A stretch of 64,000 bases of DNA from JBNJFY01 sp051747265 (GCA_051747265.1 JBNJFY010000002.1:248001-312000), one strand, 5' to 3'. Positions 9,780-18,170 are shown, counted from the first letter of the stretch. A program made the numbers and translations. Notes: generated by a model from the letters alone, not told the origin.

Positions 9780-9815
9780 AAGCCTGCGTAGCGATCAGCT
9801 GCGTGGGCTTTTTTT
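9780..9815 (+). terminator. Terminator of trxB
   Basis: Stem AGCCTGCG/CGTGGGCT, including two G-T pairs, is followed by seven T residues. It lies 26 nt after the trxB stop. The element CAGTGTGTCAG, also found in the array at 58.3 kb, begins right after the T run (9816-9826). Confidence 0.75.
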
Positions 9816-9840
9816 CAGTGTGTCAGTTTTTAAGTTGGGT

Positions 9841-9889
9841 AGTTGGCAGTTGGCAGTTGGCAGTTGGCAGTTGGCAGTTGGCAGTTGGC
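9841..9889 (+). repeat. Perfect 7-bp tandem array, seven copies of AGTTGGC
   Basis: Seven exact head-to-tail copies of AGTTGGC fill 9841-9889, preceded by AAGTTGGGT. The array ends 11 nt from the stop codon of the four-helix-bundle gene. A degenerate array of the complementary heptamer lies on the other side of that gene (10357-10391), so the two face each other in inverted orientation. Confidence 0.95.
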
Positions 9890-9900
9890 AAGCTTTTGCT

Positions 9901-10323
9901 CTACTTTGAAGCTCCAAACTTTTCGGGATGTTTGATCATATACCCCAACAGCCTCCCTATTTCAGAGTACTCTTGTTGCAAGTTTTTGTAGTCAACATCG
10001 TTCAAATATTGACATTTACTAGCAAAACGTAACCAAACCTTTGTCTCGCTACATTCCATATCTGCATCTGTCAACTTAGCGATAAAGTGTTTAGGATATC
10101 TGCGCTTTCGATAGGCTTCAACTAAATTTACAGTTACAGATCTCGATGACCTTCTAATCTGATCTGTGAGAGAATATGTCTCTTCTTTGGGGAAAGATTT
10201 ACTTAACTGAAATATAGACATAGCAGCTTTAAAAGCTCTTTGGTAAATGGTCAATCCCTCATAACCCTCCCCTTTGGGTTCTTCAACTGCAGCCCATTCA
10301 TTTTGCTGTGTTTCATATTTCAT
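9901..10323 (-). CDS. Four-helix-bundle protein (IVP/S23-like)
   Basis: A 140-residue helical protein of the family first seen in 23S rRNA intervening sequences. Hallmarks are LTIYQRAFKAAMSIFQLSKSFPKEETYSLTDQIRRSSRSV, in which the LxDQIRRSxxSVxxNLxEA segment is the family signature, and the later FIAKLTDADMECSETKVWL block. Free-standing members occur widely and some (Avd) bind RNA in retroelements. No reverse transcriptase or rRNA is present here, so the function is unknown. The first ~25 residues are charged and less conserved; the start could be internal. The gene lies between two inverted heptamer arrays, suggesting it moves as a unit with them. Confidence 0.85.
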   Translation of the reverse strand: MKYETQQNEWAAVEEPKGEGYEGLTIYQRAFKAAMSIFQLSKSFPKEETYSLTDQIRRSSRSVTVNLVEAYRKRRYPKHFIAKLTDADMECSETKVWLRFASKCQYLNDVDYKNLQQEYSEIGRLLGYMIKHPEKFGASK

Positions 10324-10356
10324 AATACCGGCATTTAACTTCTATTTACCTCACAT

Positions 10357-10391
10357 AACTGCTAATTGCTTACTGTCTATTGCCTACTGCC
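10357..10391 (-). repeat. Degenerate 7-bp array, inverted relative to 9841-9889
   Basis: Five heptamers in register on the + strand: AACTGCT, AATTGCT, TACTGTC, TATTGCC, TACTGCC. They are complement-type units relative to AGTTGGC at 9841-9889. The last 15 bp form the final codons and TAG stop of lhgO. The array lies 33 nt upstream of the four-helix-bundle start codon. Confidence 0.8.
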
Positions 10392-11591
10392 GAGTTCAAA
10401 ATGCTGTTCGGCTTTGCGGACAATCTCATCGCCGATGGCTAATCCGGCGGTGGCGGCGGGGCTGGGGGCGTTGAGCACGTGGATCTCGTTTTGATCGGTG
10501 GCAAAGTAGAAATCATCCATAATTTCGCCTTCCGGCGTTAAGGCCATGGCGCGCACACCGGATGGAGAAACCTCTAAATGCTCTTCTTGTATTGCGGGAA
10601 TCAATCGTTGTAATCCTTTTACAAAGGCGGGCTTGGAGAAGGAACGATACCACTCATCCAGTCCCATGCGCCAATGCTTGAAGGCCAGTTTCCAGAAGCC
10701 GGGAAAGTTGACCGTCTCAATGGTATCGGCCAGGTCAAAGGCCAGCTTATTGTAGCCTTCTCGCTTAAACGACGGCACTGCGTTAGGACCACACTCCACC
10801 CCGCCCAAGGCCATGCGCGTAAAATGCACCCCTAAGAACGGGAAATCTTTATGAGGCAATGGATAGATTAACCCTTTGACCCAATCCTCCACCTCGGGCT
10901 TCAATTCATAGTACTCACCTCGAAATGGCACAATTTTGATCGGCGACTTTACCCCAGAATCCCGGGCGATGTGATCGCAGTGTAATCCACCACAGTTGAT
11001 CAAATAGTGTGAGCGGTGCTCGTCAGTATCAGTACGCACGATGAGATCATCCCCATCATGCAGTACGCGGGTTACCTTTTGACCAAACTTCACCTCGCCA
11101 TTGCGGGCTTCCAGTAGTTCCTTCAATTTCTCACAAACGCCCACAAAATCCACAATACCCGTGCAGGGCACTTCGATAGCCGCGATCCCGGCGCAATGCG
11201 GCTCAATTTCTTTTAGCCGTTCAGGCCCGATTTTCTGGATGCCTTCGATTTCGTTCTTCAGTCCGCGCTCATAAATTGCATCCAGGCGGGGCAACTCCTC
11301 TTCTTCGGTAGCCACAATCACTTTTCCGCACACATCATGAGCGATATCGTGCTTCTGGCAAAACTCCACCAGTTGATGACGGCCATCCACACAATTGCGG
11401 GCTTTGTAACTCCCCGGTACATAGTAAATCCCCGAGTGAATCACTCCCGAATTGTGCCCGGTTTGATGTGGAGCCACCCGATCTTCTTTTTCCAAAACGG
11501 TAATTTGCGCGTCCGGATAAGCCAGTGAGAGTTTATACGCGGTAGAAAGTCCAACAATTCCCGCTCCAACAACAATGATATCTTGATCCAT
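10377..11591 (-). CDS. lhgO: L-2-hydroxyglutarate oxidase (dehydrogenase)
   Basis: FAD-dependent enzyme of the DAO family that oxidises L-2-hydroxyglutarate to 2-oxoglutarate. It starts with a dinucleotide-binding motif IIVVGAGIVGLSTAYKL and carries the family block HQTGHNSGVIHSGIYYVPGS (about residues 42-61), the INCGGLHCDHIA segment, and PSPAATAGLAIGDEI near the C-terminus. Length (404) is normal. The last codons and stop (GGC AGT AGG CAA TAG) are made of heptamer-array sequence shared with the adjacent four-helix element, so the native C-terminus was probably replaced. Function assignment is strong. Confidence 0.92.
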   Translation of the reverse strand: MDQDIIVVGAGIVGLSTAYKLSLAYPDAQITVLEKEDRVAPHQTGHNSGVIHSGIYYVPGSYKARNCVDGRHQLVEFCQKHDIAHDVCGKVIVATEEEELPRLDAIYERGLKNEIEGIQKIGPERLKEIEPHCAGIAAIEVPCTGIVDFVGVCEKLKELLEARNGEVKFGQKVTRVLHDGDDLIVRTDTDEHRSHYLINCGGLHCDHIARDSGVKSPIKIVPFRGEYYELKPEVEDWVKGLIYPLPHKDFPFLGVHFTRMALGGVECGPNAVPSFKREGYNKLAFDLADTIETVNFPGFWKLAFKHWRMGLDEWYRSFSKPAFVKGLQRLIPAIQEEHLEVSPSGVRAMALTPEGEIMDDFYFATDQNEIHVLNAPSPAATAGLAIGDEIVRKAEQHFELGSRQ

Positions 11592-11764
11592 AATATTAGC
11601 TTAATCCTATTGTATGTACTTCTGCTCTACTGACAGGCTCTCTCAGCTATCCGATTGCAATTGATCCCACTTGCCAATATAATGCCTGAGGTTTGATCGA
11701 AGATTGCACGTGCTGAAAATTGAGGCCAATATACTCATTTACAGCTGCGATTTCACATTCAGAA

Positions 11765-13813
11765 ATGATAATGCGACTATTTCCAAAACTTATTTATTGG
11801 GTACTGGGGGGATTGACTATTGCTCTTGTGGGGCGACCTTTGCCAAGTCTGGCTCAGCTGGCCGGCCCCGAAGCACACAAAGCTAATGGCGTAGATCGCT
11901 ACAGCTTGTTGGGCGCCTATCCGGATAAAGATGATAACCACGACATTGCTTTTTATGGCCTCAACCTGGAAGTATTTCCCCAATCAGAGCGCATTGCTGG
12001 CTCTACTCGCATTCGTACTCGGGTCGTTCAAGCCACCGATAGCCTGGAACTGGATCTGGTATCTGACTTAACCGTTGACTCGGTGGTCAGCGCCAGTGGG
12101 CAGCGATTAAACTTTGATCGGTTTAATAAAGAACCCGACTGGATACTTACCATTCATCTTCCCCGGATCTACAATCAAGGGGAGGTCACGGATCTGACCA
12201 TATATTATCAAGGAGCGCCCCGCTCCACCGGTTTTGGCAGCTTCACCTTTTCTGAATCCGGGGGCAGCCCTGCCATTTGGACACTCAGTGAACCACTGGG
12301 AGCCAAAAACTGGTTTCCGGTTAAGGACACACCTGCCGACAAAGCAGATTCCGCCTGGGTATTTGTTACGGTTCCCAAACCGCTTATTGCTGCATCCACC
12401 GGGTTACTGACCGATCAGGTGGACTTACCCAATGATCGCACTCGCTACGAATGGAAAACCCAGTATCCGATTGCCCAGTATTTGATTTCCCTGGCCATTG
12501 CCAACTACCAATATTACGAGGAGACCTTTACCGCTGCTGATGGCACCACCATGCCTGTTGTTAATTACATCTTCCCGGACGCCAACCTAAACTCTATTCG
12601 CAATCAAACTTCCATTACCCGGGATCTTTTAGCCCTCTATTCGGATCGTTTTGGGCCCTATCCGTTTTTGGAGGAAAAATATGGTCACGCCCAGTTTGGA
12701 TGGGGCGGAGGTATGGAGCATCAGACGCTCAGCTCTATGGGCAGTTTTTCATTACAGCTGGTCAGTCATGAGCTGGCCCATCAATGGTTTGGTGATGCGG
12801 TGACCTGCGAAACCTGGCAGGACATTTGGCTCAATGAGGGGTTCGCCAGCTATTCCGAAGGATTAGCTATAGAACACCTAGAAGGCCAGGAAGCATTTTA
12901 CGATTGGCTGCACGATGTTTACCAGCAAGTAGCAGTCACCGACGATGGCCAGGTGTACATTCCGGCCGGTGAAATTGATCCCAACGCAGCCAGCACCGTG
13001 GATCGTATTTTCAACTATCGTCTTACCTATCTCAAGGGGGCTTCGGTTGTACACATGCTGCGATTTGTAATGGGAGACGAAGCCTTTTATAATGCCCTGA
13101 AAGATTATGTGGGTAACCAGTATGCGTATTCCACTGCTAAAACCGACGATCTGCAATCACTTTTAGAATCTTATCACGGCGAGTCGCTGCAAGTATTTTT
13201 TGATCAATGGGTGTACAGCGAAGGTTATCCTAATTATACGCTACGCTACAACATATTGGCACAACGTGAAGAAGCACAGATCCGGGTGGAGCTTTCGGAT
13301 CAGCCCTCTCATCCATCGGTGGATCATTTTGAAATGCCTGTACCTATTCGCTTTTATACTCAATCAGATGCCGGCCGGATCACCCAGGACACCACCATTC
13401 AGCTGAGGCATACAGAACAGGTGCAAGAGTGGACGTTACAGCTTCCATTTGTTCCCTCCAAAATAGAATTTGATCCCCGTGGTGATATTCTACGCGGTTT
13501 TCTGACTGTAGAACAGATGGATAGCGGGGTGTGGGGAGCAGAAAAACCGAAGCAGACCAAATTGCTCAATAACTTTCCTAATCCTTTCAATGCTCGCACC
13601 ACAATTCCTTTTCAGCTGCCTACCGAGCAATATGTGACGATCGACGTTTTCAATCTATATGGGCGTCATGTGGCTACTTTGTTTAGTGGTCGAAAATCAG
13701 CCGGTGAACATATCGTGCGTTGGAACGCCCAACAATATGCCAGTGGTATTTATTACGTTCGATTGTCTGATGGTAGACAGAATTACACGCAAAAAATTAC
13801 GCTCTTAAAGTAA
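11765..13813 (+). CDS. Secreted M1-family aminopeptidase with T9SS sorting domain
   Basis: Zinc metallopeptidase of the M1 (gluzincin) family. Visible parts are the N-terminal beta domain, the substrate motif GGGMEHQT, the zinc site HELAHQWFGD with the third ligand Glu in NEGFASYSE 19 residues later, and a conserved tyrosine region (RLTYLKGASVVHMLR). The last ~80 residues (NNFPNPFNARTTIPFQL ... GIYYVRLSDGRQ) form a type A Por secretion sorting domain, so it is probably exported by type IX secretion and cleaved or anchored. A signal peptide follows the chosen ATG at 11765; ATG 11771 is equally possible, and the frame opens at TTG 11720. Confidence 0.9.
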   Translation: MIMRLFPKLIYWVLGGLTIALVGRPLPSLAQLAGPEAHKANGVDRYSLLGAYPDKDDNHDIAFYGLNLEVFPQSERIAGSTRIRTRVVQATDSLELDLVSDLTVDSVVSASGQRLNFDRFNKEPDWILTIHLPRIYNQGEVTDLTIYYQGAPRSTGFGSFTFSESGGSPAIWTLSEPLGAKNWFPVKDTPADKADSAWVFVTVPKPLIAASTGLLTDQVDLPNDRTRYEWKTQYPIAQYLISLAIANYQYYEETFTAADGTTMPVVNYIFPDANLNSIRNQTSITRDLLALYSDRFGPYPFLEEKYGHAQFGWGGGMEHQTLSSMGSFSLQLVSHELAHQWFGDAVTCETWQDIWLNEGFASYSEGLAIEHLEGQEAFYDWLHDVYQQVAVTDDGQVYIPAGEIDPNAASTVDRIFNYRLTYLKGASVVHMLRFVMGDEAFYNALKDYVGNQYAYSTAKTDDLQSLLESYHGESLQVFFDQWVYSEGYPNYTLRYNILAQREEAQIRVELSDQPSHPSVDHFEMPVPIRFYTQSDAGRITQDTTIQLRHTEQVQEWTLQLPFVPSKIEFDPRGDILRGFLTVEQMDSGVWGAEKPKQTKLLNNFPNPFNARTTIPFQLPTEQYVTIDVFNLYGRHVATLFSGRKSAGEHIVRWNAQQYASGIYYVRLSDGRQNYTQKITLLK

Positions 13814-13915
13814 GATCGGACACATACTTTTGGCGATCATTTCTGAATTGATTGCATACTAAACTCAGTTCAGGTCGTTATAAAACATTTAATATCAACA
13901 CATAACTATACCCAC

Positions 13916-14467
13916 ATGTACGTGCGCATTCAATCAACTCTATTGCTGTTGGCAACTGTAATGATCTCCTTCACCTTATCGGCCTGTAATGGGGAAGCTC
14001 AGCAATCTCAATCCGAAGGTATTCCCAATTATGAATCGATGAGCAACGAAGAGGCCGTTGAACAGGCCGTTTTTGAGGGCTTGGATGGCCAACTTGTCGC
14101 GGTGGAGGATTATAAAGGCAAAGTAATTATGCTGGATTTCTGGGAAACCTGGTGTAAACCATGTATTAACAGCTTTCCCACCCTAGATAAACTGGTTCAG
14201 GATTATCCTGATGACTTTGCGATACTTGCGGTTACCCCGGGTTTTATGAATGATAAATCCGATGCCCAGGAATTTGCCGGTAATCATGACTACCAGTTTA
14301 CTTATGCGATGGATACAGGGTTAGCTAGTAAGTTATCCATCCAATCTATTCCCTATAAAGTATTCGTGGATGCCGAGGGAAATTATCTGTCCACCAAAAT
14401 TGGTAGTTACGGTCCCCAACGCGATTACGAAGAGATCAAGAACATTATTGAAGAACATCGCAAGTAG
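13916..14467 (+). CDS. TlpA-like thioredoxin-fold lipoprotein
   Basis: Exported thiol-disulfide oxidoreductase. An N-terminal signal peptide ends in a lipobox (FTLSAC, Cys about residue 24). A TlpA/ResA-type thioredoxin domain covers about 50-183 with active site WCKPC in FWETWCKPCINSFPTLDKL and the cis-proline region IQSIPYKVFVDAEG. The TlpA family reduces periplasmic disulfides, for example in cytochrome c maturation, but no cyt c genes are near. It lies between the M1 peptidase and ahcY in the same direction, with 102- and 162-nt gaps, so it is probably its own unit. Confidence 0.88.
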   Translation: MYVRIQSTLLLLATVMISFTLSACNGEAQQSQSEGIPNYESMSNEEAVEQAVFEGLDGQLVAVEDYKGKVIMLDFWETWCKPCINSFPTLDKLVQDYPDDFAILAVTPGFMNDKSDAQEFAGNHDYQFTYAMDTGLASKLSIQSIPYKVFVDAEGNYLSTKIGSYGPQRDYEEIKNIIEEHRK

Positions 14468-14629
14468 ATGATCTTCAATTAAGCGGTTTGGGGGAGTACG
14501 CGAAAGCTCGTATTTTTAGCGGTTTAGCGGAAACAACGCGAACCTTCCGCTCGTCCAATTGGTTTTCTATACTGCCGATGATTTATATCAATTCATTTTT
14601 AACAACTACACAACTGAACACTGAGCTAC
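14468..14629 (+). promoter_or_regulatory. Leader region of ahcY with a hairpin
   Basis: This 162-nt leader contains GCGGAA/TTCCGC (14527-14532 with 14545-14550). I compared it by eye with the SAH riboswitch consensus and see no match. Its role is unknown; it may be the terminator of the preceding gene or part of a 5' UTR. Confidence 0.3.
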
Positions 14630-15937
14630 ATGGCTGAACAAACACAAGAATTGCTGCCTTATAAAGTCAAAGATATTGAGCTGGCTGAATTTGGCCGCAA
14701 AGAGATTGCTATCGCAGAAAAAGAAATGCCCGGTTTGATGGCTCTTCGTGAAGAGTACGGAGATCAAAAACCGTTGAAAGGCGCTCGTATTGCCGGCTGC
14801 TTGCACATGACCGTGCAAACCGCTGTATTGATTGAAACCTTGGTAGAGCTGGGAGCCGACGTGCGCTGGTCTTCCTGTAATATTTTCTCTACCCAGGATC
14901 ACGCCGCTGCGGCCATCGCGGATTCCGGCGTACCGGTATTTGCGTGGAAGGGTGAAACTGAGGAAGAATACTGGTGGTGCATCGAGCAGACCCTGCAGTT
15001 TGAAGATGGTCCACTGAACATGATTCTGGATGACGGCGGTGATCTGACCCAGGTTATCCACGAAGAGCATCCGGAATTGTTGGATGAGATCAAAGGTATT
15101 TCGGAAGAGACGACTACCGGTGTTCACCGACTGTACCAGATGGCCAAAAATGGCACCTTGGGTGCGCCGGCCATCAATGTGAACGACTCGGTGACCAAGT
15201 CTAAGTTTGACAACTTGTATGGCTGCCGCGAATCACTGGTAGACGGGATCAAGCGTGCGACTGACGTAATGATCGCCGGTAAAACTTGTGTGGTAGCTGG
15301 ATACGGCGATGTGGGTAAAGGATGTGCCCAGAGCTTGCGCTCCTACGGTGCTCGCGTAATCGTAACTGAAATCGATCCCATTTGCGCGCTGCAAGCGGCT
15401 ATGGAAGGCTTCGAAGTGAAGAAAATGAACGACGCGGCTAAAGAAGGTAACATCTTTGTTACGGCTACCGGTTGTAAAGATGTGATCCGTGCCGAGCACT
15501 TCGAGATGATGCAAGATCAAGCGATCTGCTGTAACATCGGACACTTTGATTCTGAAATTGAGTTCGCTTGGTTGGTCGCCAACGCAGAGCGTGAAAACAT
15601 CAAGCCGCAGGTAGACAAGTTTACGCTACCCAACGGCAACGATGTAATCATTCTGTCTGAAGGTCGTCTGGTGAACCTTGGTAACGCGACTGGTCACCCC
15701 AGCTTTGTGATGTCCAACTCCTTTACCAACCAGGTACTTGCTCAGATCGCGCTGTGGAATCGTCCAGAAGATTTCGAATTGGGCGTCCACGTACTGCCAA
15801 AGAAACTGGATGAAAAGGTTGCTGAGCTACACTTGGAGAAAATCGGAGTGGAGCTTGAAGAGTTGACCGAAGAGCAAGCCGAGTATCTCGGCATTCCACA
15901 GCACGGTCCGTACAAGCCGGATCATTACCGCTATTAA
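14630..15937 (+). CDS. ahcY: Adenosylhomocysteinase
   Basis: Hydrolyses S-adenosylhomocysteine to adenosine and homocysteine, recycling the methyl cycle. The N-terminal substrate domain shows GARIAGCLHMTVQTAVLIETL and CNIFSTQDHAAAAI. The NAD-binding motif VVAGYGDVGKGCAQSLRSYGA is at about residues 222-242, and the C-terminal lid ends HGPYKPDHYRY, the conserved family terminus. Length (435) matches the short bacterial/eukaryotic type without a large insert. Higher GC and strongly biased codons fit a highly expressed housekeeping gene. It is monocistronic with a terminator. Confidence 0.98.
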   Translation: MAEQTQELLPYKVKDIELAEFGRKEIAIAEKEMPGLMALREEYGDQKPLKGARIAGCLHMTVQTAVLIETLVELGADVRWSSCNIFSTQDHAAAAIADSGVPVFAWKGETEEEYWWCIEQTLQFEDGPLNMILDDGGDLTQVIHEEHPELLDEIKGISEETTTGVHRLYQMAKNGTLGAPAINVNDSVTKSKFDNLYGCRESLVDGIKRATDVMIAGKTCVVAGYGDVGKGCAQSLRSYGARVIVTEIDPICALQAAMEGFEVKKMNDAAKEGNIFVTATGCKDVIRAEHFEMMQDQAICCNIGHFDSEIEFAWLVANAERENIKPQVDKFTLPNGNDVIILSEGRLVNLGNATGHPSFVMSNSFTNQVLAQIALWNRPEDFELGVHVLPKKLDEKVAELHLEKIGVELEELTEEQAEYLGIPQHGPYKPDHYRY

Positions 15938-15961
15938 TCACTAGCGCGTACTGAGACATTC

Positions 15962-15999
15962 AAAAGCCCTGTTGATTCAGTTCAGCGGGGCTTTTTTTT
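15962..15999 (+). terminator. Terminator of ahcY
   Basis: Stem AAAAGCCCTG...CGGGGCTTTT with inner pairing TTGA/TTCA is followed by eight T residues. Its sequence is almost identical, in inverted orientation, to the terminator at 19107-19145 on the far side of the repeat region. Confidence 0.9.
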
Positions 16000-16011
16000 A
16001 TATCTTTTTCG

Positions 16012-16154
16012 TGAAGCAGAGCGTGACGCAGCGGAGCTACGTCAAGAGGAATTTAGTTTGTTGGGACGGACTGATATTCAGTCCGTCCTAACAAACGCTA
16101 CCCTCTCATTACGGGGCTCTGCCCCGTGATGCTATTGGGAAGCTCTGCTTCCGG
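16012..16154. repeat. Hairpin array, copy 1 (left edge of repeat region)
   Basis: Four consecutive hairpins: GTGACG/CGTCAA-type stem around CAGCGGAGCT (16023-16045), TGTTGGGACGG/CCGTCCTAACA (16059-16093), TTACGGGGC/GCCCCGTGA (16109-16130) and GGAAGC/GCTTCC (16138-16152). Linkers such as CTCTCATTAC recur in the right-hand array at 18602-18817, showing common origin. I see no ORF. REP-like palindromic repeats are the nearest known kind. Confidence 0.7.
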
Positions 16155-16235
16155 AGTACGGTGGCCATGCTTCTTTGCCGCTACCACGTACGTAGATTGG
16201 CTTGATCGAGATGTTCCATACAAATGTGAAAGGTT
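16155..16235. repeat. REP-like palindrome, copy C1
   Basis: Matches 18480-18550 and 18842-18912 in the order TACC-x-CGTACG-x-TTGATCGA-GATGTTCCAT-ACAAAT. This copy is the most decayed: its core GATTGGCTTGATCGAG has lost perfect symmetry compared with GGTCAGCTTGACC in the other copies. Confidence 0.55.
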
Positions 16236-16244
16236 AACCACCAA

Positions 16245-16467
16245 GTCGTGCTTCCTTCGCCTGTCCCGGGAATGCGGGAAGGAAGCTAGCCAATCGGTCA
16301 TTACAGGCAACATCTATACAGCAATTGCATAGTTGACCGATTGATCTGAAGGTGGACGCTATTTGCCAGGCGGCACAAGCGTCCCACCCTCAGTCAAATC
16401 GGAATTACACTATTCGCCCTATTTCTAATTTTTTACCGATTTGACAGCTCCCTCAAGGGAGCACGAC
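16245..16467. repeat. Structured palindromic element R1
   Basis: First of five copies. The ends are near-perfect inverted repeats beginning GTCGTGCTTCC and ending GGGAGCACGAC. Inside are three hairpins with stems CAATCGGTCA/TGACCGATTG, GGTGGACGCT/AGCGTCC-CACC and TCAAATCGG/CCGATTTGA. R1 is longer (223 bp) because its left terminal hairpin is extended by about 22 bp, and the extension keeps the pairing (CTTCCTTC ... GGAAGGAAG). It could be a structured RNA or a DNA cruciform element. Confidence 0.85.
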
Positions 16468-16554
16468 TTTAGGGTATTATTTTTAAAACTCAGTGCAGAA
16501 CCTCAACAGAGGTCTAGATGTATAAAGATTCTATGTGCGCAATGTCCTGACTAA

Positions 16555-16596
16555 TTATTTTTCATCTGGTTGATATGGGTAACATTTCCACCTCAT
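16555..16596 (-). pseudogene. DUF559 gene remnant in spacer S1
   Basis: The 238-bp spacer between R1 and R2 contains, on the minus strand, a start codon and the peptide MRWKCYPYQPDEK followed by a stop. The first ten residues match the start of the intact nuclease at 17799-18170 (MKWKRYPYRR), and YPYQP is closer to the usual DUF559 N-terminus (YNPKLK type). The rest of the gene is missing. I infer an internal deletion of a former nuclease gene. Confidence 0.6.
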
Positions 16597-16705
16597 AAGG
16601 TATATGATCCAACAGAAGAGCTACGCTTACAGATTTTTCCAATCTGCGTTAATAGTAGTATTTACCGCGACTGATTTTCCATTTGGTCATAAGGTTAACC
16701 ACCTA

Positions 16706-16906
16706 GTCGTGCTTCCTCGAGGAAGCTGGGCAATCGGTCGTTATGAGCAGTACCTTGCATTCGATTGCATAGCTGACCGATTGATCTGAAGGTGGACGCT
16801 ATTTGCCAGGCGGCACAAGCGTCCCACCCTCAGTCAAATCGGAATCGAACACTATGCCCTTTCTATATCCCTATCCGATTTGACAGCTCCCTCAAGGGAG
16901 CACGAC
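16706..16906. repeat. Structured palindromic element R2
   Basis: This 201-bp copy has the same terminal inverted repeats and three internal stems as R1. Stem sequences are kept, while the first and third loops differ from other copies (for example TTATGAGCAGTACCTTGCAT in loop 1). It is preceded by AGGTTAACCACC, as is R1. Confidence 0.85.
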
Positions 16907-16969
16907 TTTAGGGTATTATTTTTAAAACTCAGTGCAGAACCTCAACAGAGGTCTAGATGTATAAAGATT

Positions 16970-17035
16970 CTATGTGCGCACTATCCTAACTAATGATTTT
17001 GCAACTGGTTGATATGGGTAACATTTCCATCTCAT
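16970..17035 (-). pseudogene. DUF559 gene remnant in spacer S2
   Basis: The 231-bp spacer between R2 and R3 reads MRWKCYPYQPVAKSLVRIVRT and then stop on the minus strand. It shares its first ten codons with S1 and seven of them with the intact nuclease. About 75 bp left of it (TTTAGGGTATT ... TGTGCGCA) are identical to S1, so S1 and S2 descend from one deleted copy by tandem duplication. Confidence 0.6.
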
Positions 17036-17137
17036 AAGGGTGCATGATTCAACAGAAGAGATACCCTTACAGATTTTCAAAATGATTGGATTTAAAGGGG
17101 TAGATTATTTTCCAATTAGGGTAAGAGACTCCTCCAA

Positions 17138-17339
17138 GTCGTGCTTCCTTGAGGAAGCTGGGCAATCGGTCATTACAGGCAGCACATACACAGCGATTGC
17201 ATAGCTGACCGATTGGTCTGAAGGTGGACGCTATTTGCCAGGCGGCACAAGCGTCCCACCCTCAGTCAAATCGGAATTACACTATTCGCCCTATTTCTAA
17301 TTTTTTACCGATTTGACAGCTCCCTCCAGGGAGCACGAC
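17138..17339. repeat. Structured palindromic element R3
   Basis: Reference copy, 202 bp. The terminal repeat is 17138-17160 with 17317-17339. Stem 1 is 17163-17172 with 17206-17215, stem 2 is 17223-17232 with 17250-17260 (containing a nested TGCC/GGCA hairpin), and stem 3 is 17266-17274 with 17308-17316. Each terminal repeat is also a hairpin by itself (GCTTCC-TTGA-GGAAGC and GCTCCC-TCCA-GGGAGC), so two alternative folds exist. Confidence 0.85.
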
Positions 17340-17418
17340 TTTGGGTTATTTTAAAATCCTCGGGCAGAACTTTTGCAGAGGTCAAGATGTAAAATGATTT
17401 TTGGGCACAATGTCCTAA

Positions 17419-17463
17419 CTAATAATTTTTATCTGGTTGATAGAGGTAACCTTTCGATTTCAT
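17419..17463 (-). pseudogene. DUF559 gene remnant in spacer S3 (most decayed)
   Basis: The 235-bp spacer between R3 and R4 reads MKSKGYLYQPDKNY and then stop on the minus strand, collinear with the S1 and S2 remnants but with more substitutions. The flanking spacer sequence (GCAGAAC ... GCAGAGGTC) is recognisably related to S1/S2. Confidence 0.5.
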
Positions 17464-17574
17464 TAAGGCATGTGATCTAAGAGATTACTTTCTCGCACAG
17501 TCTTATCAAAATGTGATCCTACCCAATACTTACCACCGATGATTTCACCATACGGACATAAATTCAACCTCATG

Positions 17575-17776
17575 TTCGTGCTTCCTTGAGGAAGCTGGGC
17601 AATCGGTCATTACAGGCAGCACCTACACAGCGGTTCCATAGTTGACCGATTGGTCTGAAGGTGGACGCTATTTGCCAGGCGGTAAGAGCGTCCCACCCTC
17701 AGTCAAATCGGAATTACACTTTTTACCCCATTTCAATTTACTTACCGATTTGACAGCTCCCTCAAGGGAGCACGAC
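17575..17776. repeat. Structured palindromic element R4
   Basis: 202-bp copy. All three internal stems and the terminal inverted repeat are kept. The nested loop of stem 2 differs (GCCAGGCGGTAAG) and stem 3 has a distinct loop. It directly precedes the intact DUF559 gene's 3' end. Confidence 0.85.
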
Positions 17777-17798
17777 TTAGGGGGGGTAGCACAATAAC

Positions 17799-18170
17799 TT
17801 AGCCTCGCAAGTATTCTATGACTTCATCAAGTTCAGAAAGCACCCTTGGGCGGTGGTAGAGGACGTCTTCGTTTTTAAATCGAATGACGGTTATACTCAA
17901 CGATTCCAATTCTTGCTGCTTCATTTGATCTCTCTCTAAGACCGTGGGATCATTATGGCTGCTACCATCAACTTCTATGACTAGCTCTAATTCCCGGCAT
18001 AGAAAATCAACGATGAAATTTTTAATGGGTATTTGCCTGTGGAATCGAACACCAAATTTTGAGCGCCTTATTTCCTGCCAGAGTAGGATCTCAGCATAGG
18101 TCATATTCTTGCGCAGTTTCCGGGCTAGCTGTTGTAGGTCGCGACGATATGGGTAGCGTTTCCATTTCAT
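17799..18170 (-). CDS. DUF559 (Vsr-like) endonuclease-domain protein
   Basis: A 123-residue protein of the DUF559/MTES_1575 family, a PD-(D/E)XK fold related to very-short-patch repair nucleases. Family blocks in order: LARKLRKNMTYAEILLWQEIR, VRFHRQIPIKNFIVDFLC (catalytic Asp in the IVDF strand), ELVIEVDGSSHND (Glu and Asp of the active site), and SITVIRFKNEDVL. ATG at 18170 is chosen: the upstream in-frame stretch to 18233 is spacer sequence conserved in the other repeat units. It sits inside the R array between R4 and R5, the only unit with an intact gene. Role unknown; a homing or element-mobilising nuclease is inference. Confidence 0.8.
   Translation of the reverse strand: MKWKRYPYRRDLQQLARKLRKNMTYAEILLWQEIRRSKFGVRFHRQIPIKNFIVDFLCRELELVIEVDGSSHNDPTVLERDQMKQQELESLSITVIRFKNEDVLYHRPRVLSELDEVIEYLRG

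Noticed and set aside
9901..10323. 23S rRNA intervening sequence or diversity-generating retroelement accessory gene (avd)
   Set aside because: No 23S rRNA flanks it and there is no reverse transcriptase, template repeat or variable repeat in the window.
14468..14629. SAH riboswitch upstream of ahcY
   Set aside because: By eye the conserved core of the SAH riboswitch is absent; only a simple hairpin is present.
16258..16283. SRP RNA-like GGAAGGAAGC stretch
   Set aside because: It is the extended terminal hairpin of R1, with no SRP Alu or loop motifs around it.
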